NCBI RefSeq assembly: GCF_022530855.2
Contig: NZ_CP099567.1
Span: forward strand, 1,426,001-1,490,000
Length of the DNA: 64,000 nucleotides
DNA from: Candidatus Vondammii sp. HM_W22
Lineage (GTDB): Bacteria > Pseudomonadota > Gammaproteobacteria > Chromatiales > Chromatiaceae
Reading direction: 5' to 3'
The first letter of the stretch is position 1, and every line of letters starts with the position of its first letter. The position numbers and the translations under genes were made by a program. A model generated the notes under the pieces. It was not told the origin of the DNA. It saw nothing but the letters and a program-made list of their open reading frames with translations, and made no database searches. This document shows positions 27,279 to 39,439 of this stretch, piece by piece.

Positions 27279-27767
27279 ATGAGCTTTCCAAGAAAACGGC
27301 GTAACTGGAAGCGAGTGCGTCCGAGCAATCTTCGGGATGCCTTTCGTCTCTGCAAAGAGTATGCAAGAGAGAAGAAAAACCTAAGCGTTGAACGGATCGC
27401 CGATCTGATGGGTGTGTCGGTAGACAGCCTCTATAAGTGGTTATCCAACGGCAAAATGCCTGCCTCGATGATCCAGGGCTACGAACATTTCTGCGGTATT
27501 CATCTTGTCAGCGATTACCTGGCCTCCAGCGCAAACAGACTGGTGATTGATATCCCTACTGGTCGAGCCGTTTCGGCGATGGAAACCAATGAGCTGCAGG
27601 CCGTTTTTTCAGATGCCTTCGGCATGCTGATCCGTTACTACAACGGTGAAGCCGATCAGCAGGTGACAGAGGATAACCTGACCTGCATTTTAGCCGGCTT
27701 GGTCTGGCACCGTGAGAATGTACGAAAGACGGAACAACCAGAACTCGAATTCGGAGTTAAGGAGTGA
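27279..27767 (+). CDS. Uncharacterised prophage protein with N-terminal HTH
   Basis: 162 residues. RNWKRVRPSNLRDAFRLCKE leads into a helix-turn-helix (LSVERIADLMGVSVDSLYKW, about residues 36-60). The rest is helical with no motif I recognise. Small early DNA-binding proteins of this layout are common between ner and the A gene in Mu-like phages. A GGAGAT lies about seven bases before the ATG. Its stop overlaps the GTG of the next gene by four bases, so the two are probably co-translated. Confidence 0.65.
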   Translation: MSFPRKRRNWKRVRPSNLRDAFRLCKEYAREKKNLSVERIADLMGVSVDSLYKWLSNGKMPASMIQGYEHFCGIHLVSDYLASSANRLVIDIPTGRAVSAMETNELQAVFSDAFGMLIRYYNGEADQQVTEDNLTCILAGLVWHRENVRKTEQPELEFGVKE

Positions 27768-28345
27768 ACAAGAGATCTCCTGTTCACTCCTTGAGTAATC
27801 CAGATACCACGCTAGTTGAGATTGCCGAGGCGCTTGGTCTTAGTAAAAAAAGCGTATCAACTCGCGCCAAACGCGCAAGCTGGCCATACCGGGAAAAGGC
27901 GGCCCTGGGAGGTCAAAGACGTCTCTACTCTCTAACATCACTCCCCGATGAGATGGCAGTCAGCCTGGTGATGCTACGCATTAAGCATCATGAGCCAAGC
28001 CCGGCAGAGATCCAGAAGGCGGCGAAACGCCTGTCGAACAATGCAAAGAACCGCATTCTACGCCAAGCCGCTTCAGAGATTGCCACTAAACCTCTCGCAG
28101 AGCTGCCTGAACCCGTAGAAACCCCTCTGGGCACAGCGTTTTCTGGAAGAGATCCCTGCCGAATTTAAAAACTACGGTCGCATGGGCAAGAACGCGATCC
28201 GAGCAATCAAGCCTTTCGTGCGCCGTACCATGGATGGCCTCTGGCCGATGGATGTTGTGACTGTCGATGGACACATTTTTAAAGCCTATGTCCGTCATCC
28301 GGCTACCGGTGCCCGTTTCCGACCGGAGGTCACTACTGAGTTTTT
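27764..28345 (+). pseudogene. MuA-type transposase, N-terminal half only, frameshifted
   Basis: The first frame (27764-28168) starts with an HTH of the Mu A N-terminal type (TLVEIAEALGLSKKSVSTRA, WPYREKAALGGQRRLYSLTS, PDEMAVSLVML). A large deletion then joins it, out of frame, to sequence from the core domain: FLEEIPAEFKNYGRMGKNAI, MDGLWPMDVVTVDGHIFKAY (first catalytic Asp) and ATGARFRPEVTT. The family match ends at about 28345. The second Asp, the Glu and the C-terminal domain are absent, so the phage cannot transpose. Confidence 0.8.
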
Positions 28346-28346
28346 C

Positions 28347-28470
28347 CTGAGCGATTACGCAATACCACATTTCGATTATCGTCCTCATCAATGCGCTGGC
28401 CAACCCGTTGCAGCTTATCGTTCATCTTTTTCTCCATCGATTTAACCCGCTGGGCAGGCTCTGTATTCAT
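28347..28470 (-). pseudogene. Possible Tn3-type transposase scrap
   Basis: Reverse-strand frame of about 40 residues ending IDEDDNRNVVLRNRSGKTQ. It resembles the segment YLEHDDNRNIILRNPKGKRH of the Tn3 transposases at 12.9 and 18.1 kb. The match is short and could be chance, but it falls exactly where the MuA sequence breaks off and the IS1595 copy begins. Confidence 0.35.
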
Positions 28471-28475
28471 GCTAT

Positions 28476-29147
28476 CTAGCATGGAACCTTTGTAACTGCT
28501 CTGAGGCAGTAGAGCCCATCAGAAAGAACTGTGCTGCCAGCACACAGACTGGATCTGGCATATCGAACGATCTCCGCACTCTGAAAACCGCGGAGCCGAC
28601 GCAGTTGGATCTTCATTGGCCTGCCGTCCTGCGTCGTCTCAACAGCTGCCACGAAAGGAATTTTATTACGAGACCCTCGCCCACGCTTTCCCGGTTTCTC
28701 ACCACCAATACAGGCATCATCCATCTCGATGCGACCAGCCAGTTTTTTTTGACTCTGACGTTCCATTATCACCTGCATCAGTTTGTGCTTGAGCTTCCAG
28801 GCTGTATTGTAGTTCACACCAATTTCACGGGACAGTTGCAAGGCAGAAGTACTTTTTTTACGCTGAGTCAACAAATAGATGGCCAGAAACCACTTCTTCA
28901 ACGGCAGCTTGGTGCCGTGAAAGATGGTGCCAGCAATCAGGGAGCTTTGGTGGTGGCATTTATGGCACTGATATATCTTACGGCTTTTGAGTTCACAACC
29001 TGTTGTGTTGCCACACTCAGGACATATATATCCGGTAGGCCAACGCAGTCGGTACAATGCTTGTTGACATTGCTCTTCAGAACCATACTTTTCAATAAAT
29101 TCGTGCAAACTAGGACCTTTTTGAAACTGCACTGTATTTTTTGTCAT
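28476..29147 (-). pseudogene. IS1595-family transposase, C-terminus truncated
   Basis: 223 residues. The N-terminal zinc ribbon is CPECGNTTGCELKSRKIYQC with CHKCHHQ (C-x2-C pairs), followed by the ISXO2-like DDE domain: LTQRKKSTSALQLSREIGVN, RIEMDDACIGGEKPGKRGRG (first catalytic Asp) and VLSDGLYCLRAV (second Asp). Relatives are about 300 residues and end with a further Asn/Glu region; here the frame stops soon after the second Asp, in VTKVPC. Probably inactive. It sits inside the prophage remnant. Confidence 0.8.
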
Positions 29148-29224
29148 GATAGAAAACCCTCTGTATTCAGTAGCTTATATTATGCAATGACCACCGGCTC
29201 AATAGCTGAGCCTGTTAGGTAATC

Positions 29225-29395
29225 AGGAAAACAATTAATAGAAACAATCGCCCTACTCAGCCAGATCTTCAATCTCTATCAGAAACGCAATCCAGACGCG
29301 CAAGCACCACAATGCTACACAAACACTATTCAAAATGGATCAAAACCGACGCCTACGACATGGTCGCCAGAGCCAACAAACGCTTGAAGTTGTAA
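29225..29395 (+). pseudogene. Tyrosine recombinase C-terminal tail
   Basis: The last 31 or so codons read SRRASTTMLHKHYSKWIKTD and then AYDMVARANKRLKL before TAA. STTMLHKHYSKWI resembles the region around the catalytic Tyr (usually MLxxYSxW) of phage integrases. Everything upstream is lost. It lies 130 bp from the 3' end of tRNA-Ser, the expected place for an integrase of an element that used that tRNA. The assignment rests on a short motif. Confidence 0.5.
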
Positions 29396-29526
29396 ATCAG
29401 AAAAATAAAGGAAGAAAAGCGGGGATTGAGGCATCTTTCGGAAGCTGCCTAGTCCCCAAAAGGTCCAAAAACAGCTAAAAAGCAGTCCAAAAAATAACTA
29501 ACTACTTAATTATTAAGGGAATAAAA

Positions 29527-29616
29527 TGGCGGAGAGGCAGGGATTCGAACCCTGGGAGGGGATAAACCCTCGCTGGTTTTCAAGACCAGTGCATTCAACC
29601 GCTCTGCCACCTCTCC
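29527..29616 (-). tRNA. tRNA-Ser (anticodon UGA)
   Basis: Acceptor stem GGAGAGG / CCTCTCC with encoded CCA, long variable arm (GAGGGTTTATCCCCTC), anticodon loop CTTGAAA giving TGA, and T arm GGGTTCGAATCCC. 90 nt with the CCA. Its 3' end faces the prophage and integrase remnants. serS lies 1.1 kb away. Confidence 0.95.
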
Positions 29617-29812
29617 AATTTCGACGCGAAGGATACATGATTACCCCTCGGTTATGCTAGCCCCCACGTAATAAAAAATGGCTGGTATCTTGAAATATTG
29701 CACTTTCCACCCAATTTAGTATGCTGCGAACTAAATATATGTGCCGGGGTCTCAATTACACAGATTTCCGAAAACCTTCAACAGAGCTATAGTAAAGAGA
29801 GAAAAACCAATT

Positions 29813-30484
29813 ATGAATCGTCTTGACTATTCCGTCGCCCGCCCGGCTGCCGATGCCCTTTCGGTCAACAAGGTCGTCAAAAACACGTACATACTGCTGT
29901 CTGTAACCCTGTTCTTCAGCGCAATAATGGCTGCTGTATCGGTAGTGACACAGATGCCACCGATGACTTATCTCTTGAGCATCGGCGGTGCTTTCCTGCT
30001 GATGTGGCTGGTTTTGCCAAAAACTGCAGACTCATCAGCCGGTCTGGTAACAGTTTTCGCCATAACCGGCCTAATGGGATTTGGTCTTGGTCCGATACTC
30101 AGTCACTACCTGAGCCTGCCTAATGGCCCACAGATTGTCGCCACTGCTTTTGGTGGTACCGGCGTGATCTTCCTCGGTCTGTCTGGCTATGCTCTGACTT
30201 CCCGTCAAAACTTCAACTTTATGGGTGGCTTCCTGGTTGCCGGCCTGTTGATGGTATTTGTAGTCGCCCTGGCGAATATCTTCCTTAATATGCCTGCTCT
30301 TTCACTGGCACTCTCAGCCGTTGTTATCATGCTGATGAGCGGATTCATTCTGTATGACACCAGCCGTATGGTACATGGTGGTGAAAACAACTACATCCTG
30401 ATGACGGTCAGCCTCTATGTGAGCATTTTCAACATCTTTGTTCACCTGCTCCACCTCCTGGGTTTCATGTCCGGTGATGACTGA
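29813..30484 (+). CDS. Bax inhibitor-1/YccA family membrane protein
   Basis: 223 residues with seven hydrophobic segments. The C-terminal motif SGFILYDTSRMVHGGENNYI then SLYVSIFNIFVHLLHLLG is the BI-1/YccA signature, with the conserved Asp of YDTSR. E. coli YccA interacts with and inhibits the FtsH protease; BI-1 proteins can act as Ca2+ leak channels. The ATG at 29813 gives the family N-terminus (MNRLDYSVARPAA); a longer frame from 29741 is unlikely. A strong terminator follows. Confidence 0.85.
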   Translation: MNRLDYSVARPAADALSVNKVVKNTYILLSVTLFFSAIMAAVSVVTQMPPMTYLLSIGGAFLLMWLVLPKTADSSAGLVTVFAITGLMGFGLGPILSHYLSLPNGPQIVATAFGGTGVIFLGLSGYALTSRQNFNFMGGFLVAGLLMVFVVALANIFLNMPALSLALSAVVIMLMSGFILYDTSRMVHGGENNYILMTVSLYVSIFNIFVHLLHLLGFMSGDD

Positions 30485-30505
30485 GGCTAAACGCTGACTT
30501 TTTGG

Positions 30506-30531
30506 AAAGCCCCTGTCTCCGGGGCTTTTTT
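30506..30531 (+). terminator. Terminator after the YccA-family gene
   Basis: Stem AGCCCC / GGGGCT with a short loop and a run of seven T. Confidence 0.9.
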
Positions 30532-30551
30532 ATTACTGGAGAGAGAATAGT

Positions 30552-30731
30552 ATGGACTGGATGAAGGTTGGCTCTGCTTTGCTTCTGGTGATGATGATTG
30601 TGCTGTTGTATCCCAGGGCAAAACGGATGATGAGCGAAGCACCCAAAGCAGAAGCCGGTGACTGGCGCTCCGCCATCCTGCCGATACTGGGTGTCATCGG
30701 TTTCGTGATCTTTTTGATGATGACAGTTTGA
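30552..30731 (+). CDS. Small two-span membrane protein, unknown function
   Basis: 59 residues: a hydrophobic segment (VGSALLLVMMIVLLYP), a short charged loop (RAKRMMSEAPKAEAGDWRSA) and a second hydrophobic segment (ILPILGVIGFVIFLMMTV). GGAGAGAGAA lies about seven bases before the ATG. It is placed right after the YccA terminator and is convergent with serS, 26 bp away. I do not recognise the family. The clear ribosome-binding site and topology make it likely real. Confidence 0.7.
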   Translation: MDWMKVGSALLLVMMIVLLYPRAKRMMSEAPKAEAGDWRSAILPILGVIGFVIFLMMTV

Positions 30732-30757
30732 GATTTTAAACCCTCGCCGACCATCAA

Positions 30758-32035
<1,278 letters not shown>

Positions 32036-32347
32036 CTATTCACCACTATTAACGACAGCGGGCCAGCTTACTATCTGGCCCGGTTTAACCAAAGTATTCA
32101 GATGCTCAAGAACCTTCGCCACTTTTTCCGGCTCGTCGAAAAACTCAAGCACCAGCGGCAGATTGAGCGACATATCCAATAGAGTTGAGGAGTGCATCTC
32201 TCCCGACTGCCCAAAACCGGCAATCCCGCGAAAAGTGGTCACGCCGCGCACTTTCTCCTCATCGTGCAGCAACTCCATCAGACGCTGAAACTGGTGCTCA
32301 CCCTCTGTGAGGTAGATTCGGACCATAGTGACATTGTTTATCGTCAT
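32036..32347 (-). CDS. DUF190 family protein
   Basis: 103 residues with a ferredoxin-like, PII-like pattern: VRIYLTEGEHQFQRLMELLH, GVTTFRGIAGFGQSGEMHSS and LPLVLEFFDEPEKVAKVLEH. DUF190 genes are often next to or fused with crcB, and a link to fluoride export is suspected but not shown here. The start ATG overlaps the crcB stop by four bases, indicating translational coupling. Confidence 0.88.
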   Translation of the reverse strand: MTINNVTMVRIYLTEGEHQFQRLMELLHDEEKVRGVTTFRGIAGFGQSGEMHSSTLLDMSLNLPLVLEFFDEPEKVAKVLEHLNTLVKPGQIVSWPAVVNSGE

Positions 32348-32718
32348 ATCTGTCTCCCGATGATCAACCCTATCCAGCAGGCGAAAACGCAGGCTGAAAC
32401 AGAGATCATCATATTCAGGCCAGCTTTGAGGTAGTCTGCCTGCTCTATCAGATTAATGGTCTCAATAGAGAAAGTAGAGAAGGTGGTAAAAGCGCCGAGA
32501 AAGCCGATCAGCAGCGCACCTCTCAGTTCGGGGCTCACACTCATTCGTTCCAGGAAAAACACATACAAGAAACCCATAACCAGGGAACCCAGCAGATTCA
32601 CCACCAGTGTTCCATAGGGGAACTCCCGCCCTACAACTGCATAGATACCATTAGAGACCCAGAAACGCATCAAGGCTCCGGCAGCACCGCCTGCAGCTAT
32701 GGTCAGAACCTGGGACAA
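32344..32718 (-). CDS. crcB: Fluoride channel CrcB/Fluc
   Basis: 124 residues, four hydrophobic segments. FPYGTLVVNLLGSLVMGFLY (with the conserved Asn) and LLIGFLGAFTTFSTFSIET (the GFxGxxTTFSTF signature with the pore Phe residues) are diagnostic. Works as a dual-topology dimer exporting F-. I find no fluoride riboswitch in the 60 bp before it, which also hold the end of rarA. Confidence 0.93.
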   Translation of the reverse strand: MSQVLTIAAGGAAGALMRFWVSNGIYAVVGREFPYGTLVVNLLGSLVMGFLYVFFLERMSVSPELRGALLIGFLGAFTTFSTFSIETINLIEQADYLKAGLNMMISVSACVFACWIGLIIGRQI

Positions 32719-32777
32719 ATGATTTCTCCTGATGGGGCCAAACGGGGTATTTTACACTTACTGAGAGAGAGGGATAA

Positions 32778-34127
32778 TTATTCCGTTTTTTTCACTGCGT
32801 CTATCTCTGCTTTTCTATCCAATTCTTCAAGGCGCTGTAGCTTTTCGCCGATTTTTATCTCCAGACCACGATCAACAGGTTGATAGTAACGACGTTCTCC
32901 CATCTCTTCCGGAAAATAGCGCTCCCCTGCTGCATAACCATCAGGCTCATCATGGGCATACCGATAAGCCTTGCCGTATCCAAGCTCTTTCATCAGCCGG
33001 GTCGGGGCATTTCTCAAGTGAATAGGGATCTCATGGCTACCGGATTCGCGGATCTCTTTCATCGCAGCGTTATAGGCCATATAGACTGCATTGCTTTTCG
33101 GGGCACAGGCGAGATAGATAACCGCTTGGGCAATGGCCAATTCTCCCTCGGGGCTGCCAAGACGCTCCTGAGTCTCCCAGGCACTCAGCGCAATGGTCAG
33201 ACCGCGGGGGTCTGCGTTGCCGATGTCTTCCGATGCCATGCGAACAACCCGCCGTGCAATATAGAGGGAATCGCAGCCGCCATCCACCATTCGGCAGAAC
33301 CAATAGAGTGCAGCATCAGGGGCAGAACCTCGCACAGATTTATGCAGGGCTGATATCTGATCGTAAAATGCCTCCCCGCCTTTATCAAACCGGCGGTGAC
33401 CGCCAACGGCAACCTCCTCTACCGTTTTCCTGGAAATAACTCCGTCATCGGATAGGTCAGAGGCAATCTCCAGTAAATTAAGCGCCCTTCTAGCATCACC
33501 GTCTGCTGCTTCTGCAAGTAATCGACCTAACTCTGGAGCCAACTCTATGCCACTGTCGCCCAGCCCTCTTTCAGAATCCGCCAGCGTCTGAACAATGACC
33601 TGTTCCAACTCATCACTGCTCAGACTTTTGAGCACATAGATCCGGGCTCGGGAGAGCAGTGCATTATTCAGTTCAAAGGATGGGTTTTCTGTGGTGGCAC
33701 CGATAAAGACCACGGTTCCATTTTCCACATGGGGAAGAAAGGCATCCTGCTGGGCCTTATTAAAGCGATGTACCTCGTCGATAAAAAGTAGTGTCGCACG
33801 CCCTGCTGCCTGAGTTCTGCGTGCTTGTTCGACGGCATTCCGAATATCTTTTACACCGGACAATACAGCCGACAGACTGATGAATTCTGCCCCTGAATGT
33901 CGGGCAATAAGGCTGGCCAGGGTGGTTTTTCCTGTTCCCGGAGGCCCCCAAAAGATCATCGAGTGGAGGCGGTCGGACTCGATTGCCATACGCAGCGGTT
34001 TTCCCTCACCCACGATATGGGACTGCCCGAGAAATTCAGAGAGTTTTCGTGGCCGCATGCGGTCAGCCAGCGGACGTATCCCTTCTATATCCGAGGCTGA
34101 AAAGAGGTCGCTGTCGATCACGGGCAA
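32778..34127 (-). CDS. rarA: Replication-associated recombination protein RarA (MgsA)
   Basis: 449 residues. AAA+ motifs: [17 protein letters not shown] (Walker A, about residue 55), [16 protein letters not shown] (Walker B, about 112), [17 protein letters not shown] (sensor 1), then the C-terminal tetramerisation domain with [20 protein letters not shown] and [19 protein letters not shown]. Acts at stalled replication forks and binds SSB. Lies between lolA and crcB, as in the gammaproteobacterial ftsK-lolA-rarA-serS cluster. Confidence 0.96.
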   Translation of the reverse strand: MPVIDSDLFSASDIEGIRPLADRMRPRKLSEFLGQSHIVGEGKPLRMAIESDRLHSMIFWGPPGTGKTTLASLIARHSGAEFISLSAVLSGVKDIRNAVEQARRTQAAGRATLLFIDEVHRFNKAQQDAFLPHVENGTVVFIGATTENPSFELNNALLSRARIYVLKSLSSDELEQVIVQTLADSERGLGDSGIELAPELGRLLAEAADGDARRALNLLEIASDLSDDGVISRKTVEEVAVGGHRRFDKGGEAFYDQISALHKSVRGSAPDAALYWFCRMVDGGCDSLYIARRVVRMASEDIGNADPRGLTIALSAWETQERLGSPEGELAIAQAVIYLACAPKSNAVYMAYNAAMKEIRESGSHEIPIHLRNAPTRLMKELGYGKAYRYAHDEPDGYAAGERYFPEEMGERRYYQPVDRGLEIKIGEKLQRLEELDRKAEIDAVKKTE

Positions 34128-34133
34128 GTTATA

Positions 34134-34772
34134 TTAAGGCCGGTAGATATCAAATTCGCCAGGGGCATTGAAGACAAAAAAGCTATCACTGAATTCAGGA
34201 TTCTGCTTGATATCATAAAACTGGAAACGGGTAAGCTGGCCAAATTTGTCAGCCATCTCCATGCGTCTCAATTGATTTTCGGTAAAAGCCAGAAGAATTC
34301 GGATAAACTGGCTCTCTTCGTCCCGGGGAATCAATTCCACCCAGGTGAATCCACGGCTGTTACCAATATCGATCACCTCAAAGTGATTTTCTACCGGGTC
34401 ACCACCGACCAGTAGCATGGCGGGAGTACCCCGCAGTGCTCTGCTCTGGGATTGAACACTCACCTGTTCGAGTTCGGGGTCGTACAGCCACACCTGCCGA
34501 CCATCGGCAATGATCTGCTGCTTGTCCGGTTCAGAATAGTCCCAGCGGAATTTACCGGGGCGCTGGAGATAAAATATCCCTTGTGAGCGAATTGCCTGCT
34601 GTTGATTCTGATCGAGCACCGATTGTTCGAAACCGGCTTCCATACTCTGCAGTTGATCAAGAAAGCGTGTCATCTGCTCAACCCCTGTTGCCGCCATCGC
34701 CGTGACAGGGAAGAACAGGAACCATACTACCGGCATCAACCGGCTTAAAATAATACGATTTATCACCTTCAT
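34134..34772 (-). CDS. lolA: Outer-membrane lipoprotein carrier protein LolA
   Basis: 212 residues with a Sec signal peptide ([20 protein letters not shown] then FPVTAMAA). The mature part has [40 protein letters not shown] and [12 protein letters not shown], typical of LolA, the periplasmic chaperone that carries lipoproteins from LolCDE to LolB. The start overlaps the end of ftsK by four bases, so it is coupled to ftsK. Confidence 0.95.
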   Translation of the reverse strand: MKVINRIILSRLMPVVWFLFFPVTAMAATGVEQMTRFLDQLQSMEAGFEQSVLDQNQQQAIRSQGIFYLQRPGKFRWDYSEPDKQQIIADGRQVWLYDPELEQVSVQSQSRALRGTPAMLLVGGDPVENHFEVIDIGNSRGFTWVELIPRDEESQFIRILLAFTENQLRRMEMADKFGQLTRFQFYDIKQNPEFSDSFFVFNAPGEFDIYRP

Positions 34773-37081
34773 CTCGCTGGTGGTGGAGGCGCCAACACCT
34801 CTCTGTTTCCGTTGCTCTGTGCCGGCGTCACTATACCGGTTCGCTCCATCTCTTCGACCAATCTGGCCGCGCGGTTATAACCAATCTTCAGGCGCCGCTG
34901 CACACCTGAGATGGAGGCACGCCGTGTTTCGGTAACGATCTGCACGGCCTCATCGTAGAGGGGATCGACATCTTCAACATCACCGCTCTCTCCAGAGAGA
35001 CCAGGGATTGCCTCTGTTGGTTCCAGAAGAATGGTATCAATGTAGTCAGGTTTGCCGGTTTTCTTTAAATGCGCCACCACCCGGTGGACTTCATTATCAT
35101 CGACAAATGCCCCATGAATGCGTTGCGGGATATTACCTCCTGGTGGCATGTAGAGCATATCGCCATTACCCAACAGATGTTCGGCACCCATCTGGTCGAG
35201 AATGGTGCGGGAATCGATTCGGGATGAGACCTGAAAAGCGATGCGCGTGGGAATGTTAGCTTTAATCAATCCGGTGATGACATCCACCGATGGACGCTGG
35301 GTCGCCAGCAGCAGATGAATACCTGAAGCCCGAGCTTTCTGCGCCAGTCGTGCAATCAGCTCTTCAACCTTCTTGCCCACCACCATCATCATATCGGCCA
35401 ACTCATCGATGACGACCACGATATAGGGCAAGGTGGTCAAATTGGGTATCTGTTCCGCCTCAATCAGGGGGTCCGGCTGAAACAGCGGATCAGCGATCGA
35501 TTCACCCCGCTTCTCTGCATCGACGACTTTTTTGTTGTATCCAGCAATATTCCGCACACCAAGGGATGCCATCAGGCGATAACGGCGTTCCATCTCACCC
35601 ACACACCAGCGTAGAGCGTTGGCGGCCTCCTTCATATCGGTCACAACCGGTGTCAACAGATGAGGAATTCCTTCATAAACCGATAACTCCAGCATCTTCG
35701 GGTCAACCATGATCAGCCGCACTTCCTGTGGCGACGATTTATACAGCAGGCTCAATATCATGGCATTAACGGCAACGGATTTGCCTGAACCGGTGGTACC
35801 GGCAATCAATGCGTGAGGCATTTTACCAAGATCGGCCACCGATGGATTGCCAGAGATATCCTTGCCCAGGGCCAGTGTCAGTGGTGATTTTGCTTCATCG
35901 TATGCCTCGGACTTAAGCACCTCACTCAGGTAGACCATCTCGCGGTGTTCATTGGGAATTTCGATACCGATTACCGATTTCCCTGGGATCACCTCCACCA
36001 CCCGGACACTGATGGTGGAAAGCGCGCGGGCCAGATCTTTGGCCAGATTAGTGATTTTGCTGGCCTTGGTACCGGGTGCCAGATGCAGCTCAAACAGGGT
36101 AATTACCGGGCCTGGCAATACAGCAACTACCTCGGCCTCTACACCAAAATCCTTCAGTTTCAGCTCTACCTGTCTTGAGAGTGCCTCAAGGGCCTCATTT
36201 GAATAGCCCATACCGCTCGGCTTGGCATCATCCAAAAGAGCCAATGGCGGCAGACTACCTTCCGTAGTTGGCTCAAATAGCGGCACCTGGCGCTCTTTTT
36301 CAATCCGTTCGCTCGGCTTGACTGCGCGAATGATCGGTTCATTTTTTGGCGGCTTGCGCTTTTCGATCTTCCTCTTTTCCACTTTGAACACTTCACTGCG
36401 CTGTTTTTTCACATCCCTTGCCCTGCGGGCTTCGATAATTTTCATCCAGGCGGACGAGAGCTTGCGAAACAGCCACAACACCATTTCTCCAATACGATCC
36501 ATGACCGTGAACCAGGAGATGCCGGTAAACAGGGTAAAACCCGAAAGCACCAATGCCAGCGCCAGCAGTGTTCCACCGGCAAAGCTGAAAACATTGACCA
36601 AACCACTCTGGAGAAAACTGCCCAGTATTCCACCAACGCCGCCGGGCAGTTCAAGGCTGATGTGGGAAAGATGCATGGCGGTCAGACTGCAACCCGCACC
36701 CAGCGTTAGAATAAAACCGATCCAACGCAGTGCAATAAGATGGATGTTGACGCTGTTATCCAGATTACGCTCTTTAATAATCAGCCAGCCACCCCAGCCG
36801 ATCATTAACGGGAAAAGAAAACCGAAAAGGCCAAATAGATAGAGAAACACATCGGCGAACCAGGCACCGACAGGCCCTCCGCCATTGAGCACCTGGTTAC
36901 GCGGACCGGTATAAGACCAGCCAGGATCATTGGATGAATAGGTCACCAGTGAAAGCATTAGATAGGCAACCACAGCGATAAGCAGCAATAGCGCACCCTC
37001 ACGCAACCTCTGCCCTGCATGTGAGCTTTGAGCATCGAGTGTCTGATCTGTGCGACTAGCTTGTGCCACCTTATTCCCCAT
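34769..37081 (-). CDS. ftsK: DNA translocase FtsK
   Basis: 770 residues. Four or five membrane segments at about 30-185, a charged linker rich in Lys/Arg/Pro (220-265), then the motor: [20 protein letters not shown], Walker [17 protein letters not shown] (about residue 430) and Walker [17 protein letters not shown]. The gamma DNA-reading domain is at the end ([20 protein letters not shown]). It pumps DNA at the septum toward KOPS sites and activates XerCD at dif. Transcribed divergently from trxB; the 200-bp gap carries an 18-bp palindrome (37171-37188). Confidence 0.97.
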   Translation of the reverse strand: MGNKVAQASRTDQTLDAQSSHAGQRLREGALLLLIAVVAYLMLSLVTYSSNDPGWSYTGPRNQVLNGGGPVGAWFADVFLYLFGLFGFLFPLMIGWGGWLIIKERNLDNSVNIHLIALRWIGFILTLGAGCSLTAMHLSHISLELPGGVGGILGSFLQSGLVNVFSFAGGTLLALALVLSGFTLFTGISWFTVMDRIGEMVLWLFRKLSSAWMKIIEARRARDVKKQRSEVFKVEKRKIEKRKPPKNEPIIRAVKPSERIEKERQVPLFEPTTEGSLPPLALLDDAKPSGMGYSNEALEALSRQVELKLKDFGVEAEVVAVLPGPVITLFELHLAPGTKASKITNLAKDLARALSTISVRVVEVIPGKSVIGIEIPNEHREMVYLSEVLKSEAYDEAKSPLTLALGKDISGNPSVADLGKMPHALIAGTTGSGKSVAVNAMILSLLYKSSPQEVRLIMVDPKMLELSVYEGIPHLLTPVVTDMKEAANALRWCVGEMERRYRLMASLGVRNIAGYNKKVVDAEKRGESIADPLFQPDPLIEAEQIPNLTTLPYIVVVIDELADMMMVVGKKVEELIARLAQKARASGIHLLLATQRPSVDVITGLIKANIPTRIAFQVSSRIDSRTILDQMGAEHLLGNGDMLYMPPGGNIPQRIHGAFVDDNEVHRVVAHLKKTGKPDYIDTILLEPTEAIPGLSGESGDVEDVDPLYDEAVQIVTETRRASISGVQRRLKIGYNRAARLVEEMERTGIVTPAQSNGNREVLAPPPPAR

Positions 37082-37170
37082 AAAATATAGATTTTAATTA
37101 TACACTTAGAAGACTAATCTAGTCTAATTTCGCAAAATTATGAAACAGCAAAAAAACAGAGCAGTTCTAT

Positions 37171-37188
37171 GGCTTAATAAACTAAGCC
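37171..37188. promoter_or_regulatory. Palindrome in the ftsK-trxB divergent promoter region
   Basis: GGCTTA-ATAAAC-TAAGCC, two six-base arms with a six-base spacer, centrally placed in the intergenic region. It could be an operator; there is no evidence of which protein would bind. Confidence 0.35.
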
Positions 37189-37284
37189 AGCTTTACCCTC
37201 TGCATTACATTACGTAAAATTCACCACAATTGAAGCTTGGCTGTTGCTGGAACCGGACAGTCTGCACCGTTTAACCTGGAGTGA

Positions 37285-38265
<981 letters not shown>

Positions 38266-38325
38266 TGACCTATTTGAACATAAGTAACTGGGGCTCAGAG
38301 ATTACTGTTTTCCAATAGAGACCTG

Positions 38326-38351
38326 GGGTGCAACCTGCACAGGCTGCACCC
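38326..38351 (+). terminator. Hairpin downstream of trxB
   Basis: GGGTGCA / TGCACCC enclosing CCTG / CAGG, an almost continuous stem. There is no clear T run after it, so termination is uncertain. The rest of 38266-38514 holds nothing I can name. Confidence 0.4.
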
Positions 38352-38514
38352 TACAATCTTCGCACCTTGTTTAAAGGTCTGGCGCTATCGTGCCAGATTT
38401 CCCCACGCAATCAGCTCCAATACATGACAACCGACTATAATCTCCTGCATTCGATTGACCTGCAGAAATGAGAGGCAGGTAGAGTGCCTGGGATCATCGT
38501 CATCACTTTAGGAG

Positions 38515-39060
38515 CCCTTCAGGTTGCGGTTACGTATTTTTCCAAGCAAGCTTAGTCGCTTTTCCCCACCGCATACCTTCAACTGAAAACTTAGCTGCGG
38601 CACCTCACCCTTCCAGCCCAATAGCTCGAGACTCTCTAATCGCATACCGGTGAGACTGAGACCCTTGATCAATATCGGGTGTCAATATTCATCGCTGTTG
38701 GGATCATGAGTATTGTGGGCCAGCCCCGGCATATTGACATCCACCCTCTCAGCATTGCGTACAGCAATGCTCTCGATCTCTTCAAAGTAGCTTATTATGC
38801 AGATGGAGGTAAGGCTTCGATAATATATAGAGAACCGTGGCGACAAACCCTTGCACATCACTACCATAAAGCATGCGCACCGCATAATGCTGTCCCTCTG
38901 CCAACAACTGAACTTTGCCATTTGCCGTGTGAGTGGTGACCACCAGGAAGGTACCCGATCAGCTTCACGCTGTAACACTCTTCATGTTCGGGGGATATAC
39001 GCTGGAGTTGCAGCACCGATTCAATACGCAGATTATTAACCCGGCGGACATTTACATATT
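38515..39060 (-). pseudogene. PilZ-domain (YcgR-like) protein, frameshifted
   Basis: Pieces in three frames line up as a YcgR-like flagellar brake or other PilZ protein. N-terminal domain: NNLRIESVLQLQRISPEHEE and VKLIGYLPGG (about 38950-39050), then VTTHTANGKVQLLAEGQHYA and VRMLYGSDVQGFVATVLYI (about 38830-38945), then EEIESIAVRNAERVDVNMPG (about 38710-38800). The C-terminal part is PilZ-like: IKGLSLTGMRLESLELLGWK and LSLLGKIRNRNL (about 38515-38690). In the intact family the RxxxR motif precedes the beta-barrel and binds cyclic di-GMP; here VRNAER may be part of it. At least three small indels break it. It was probably a motility or surface regulator that is no longer kept. Confidence 0.65.
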
Positions 39061-39074
39061 GATATAATGCCTGT

Positions 39075-39352
39075 ATGAGAATAGGTGCACGCAAACTCGG
39101 CACTGAGCAACAAGAACTCCTGAGACAGCAAGCCGTTCAGCTCCGCCTGCAAGGAAAGAGCTTTAAGGAAATAGGCGGCTTATTGAATGTTCATCCAAAT
39201 ACGGCTGGACTTGCATAAGCGCTATCGTGTTAGTGATGAAGAAGCCCTGGCCATCGCGAAGCGAGGACCAAAAAGTGCGGCACCGTCGCCTGACTGAAGT
39301 TCAGGGGCAAAAAGTCATTGAAGCGATTCGGGATCATATGCGAGGTATAACT
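39075..39352 (+). pseudogene. IS630-type transposase N-terminal fragment
   Basis: MRIGARKLGTEQQELLRQQA then LRLQGKSFKEIGGLLNVHPN is the helix-turn-helix of IS630-like transposases. A shift follows, and in other frames RYRVSDEEALAIAKRGPKSG and LTEVQGQKVIEAIRDHM continue the winged-helix region. The DDE domain is absent. Confidence 0.6.
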
Positions 39353-39439
39353 GAAAGTGGCGTTTGACAGGCACCGAAAAAAACAGCGTACCTAGTTGAT
39401 TTGAAACTGCAAAGTAATCAAACAACTAACTGAGGTACG

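Noticed and set aside
30533-30757. Reverse frame over the small membrane protein
   Set aside because: The forward frame has the ribosome-binding site and membrane pattern; the reverse one has neither.
32719-32777. Fluoride riboswitch before crcB
   Set aside because: The leader is too short and I could not draw the conserved pseudoknot.
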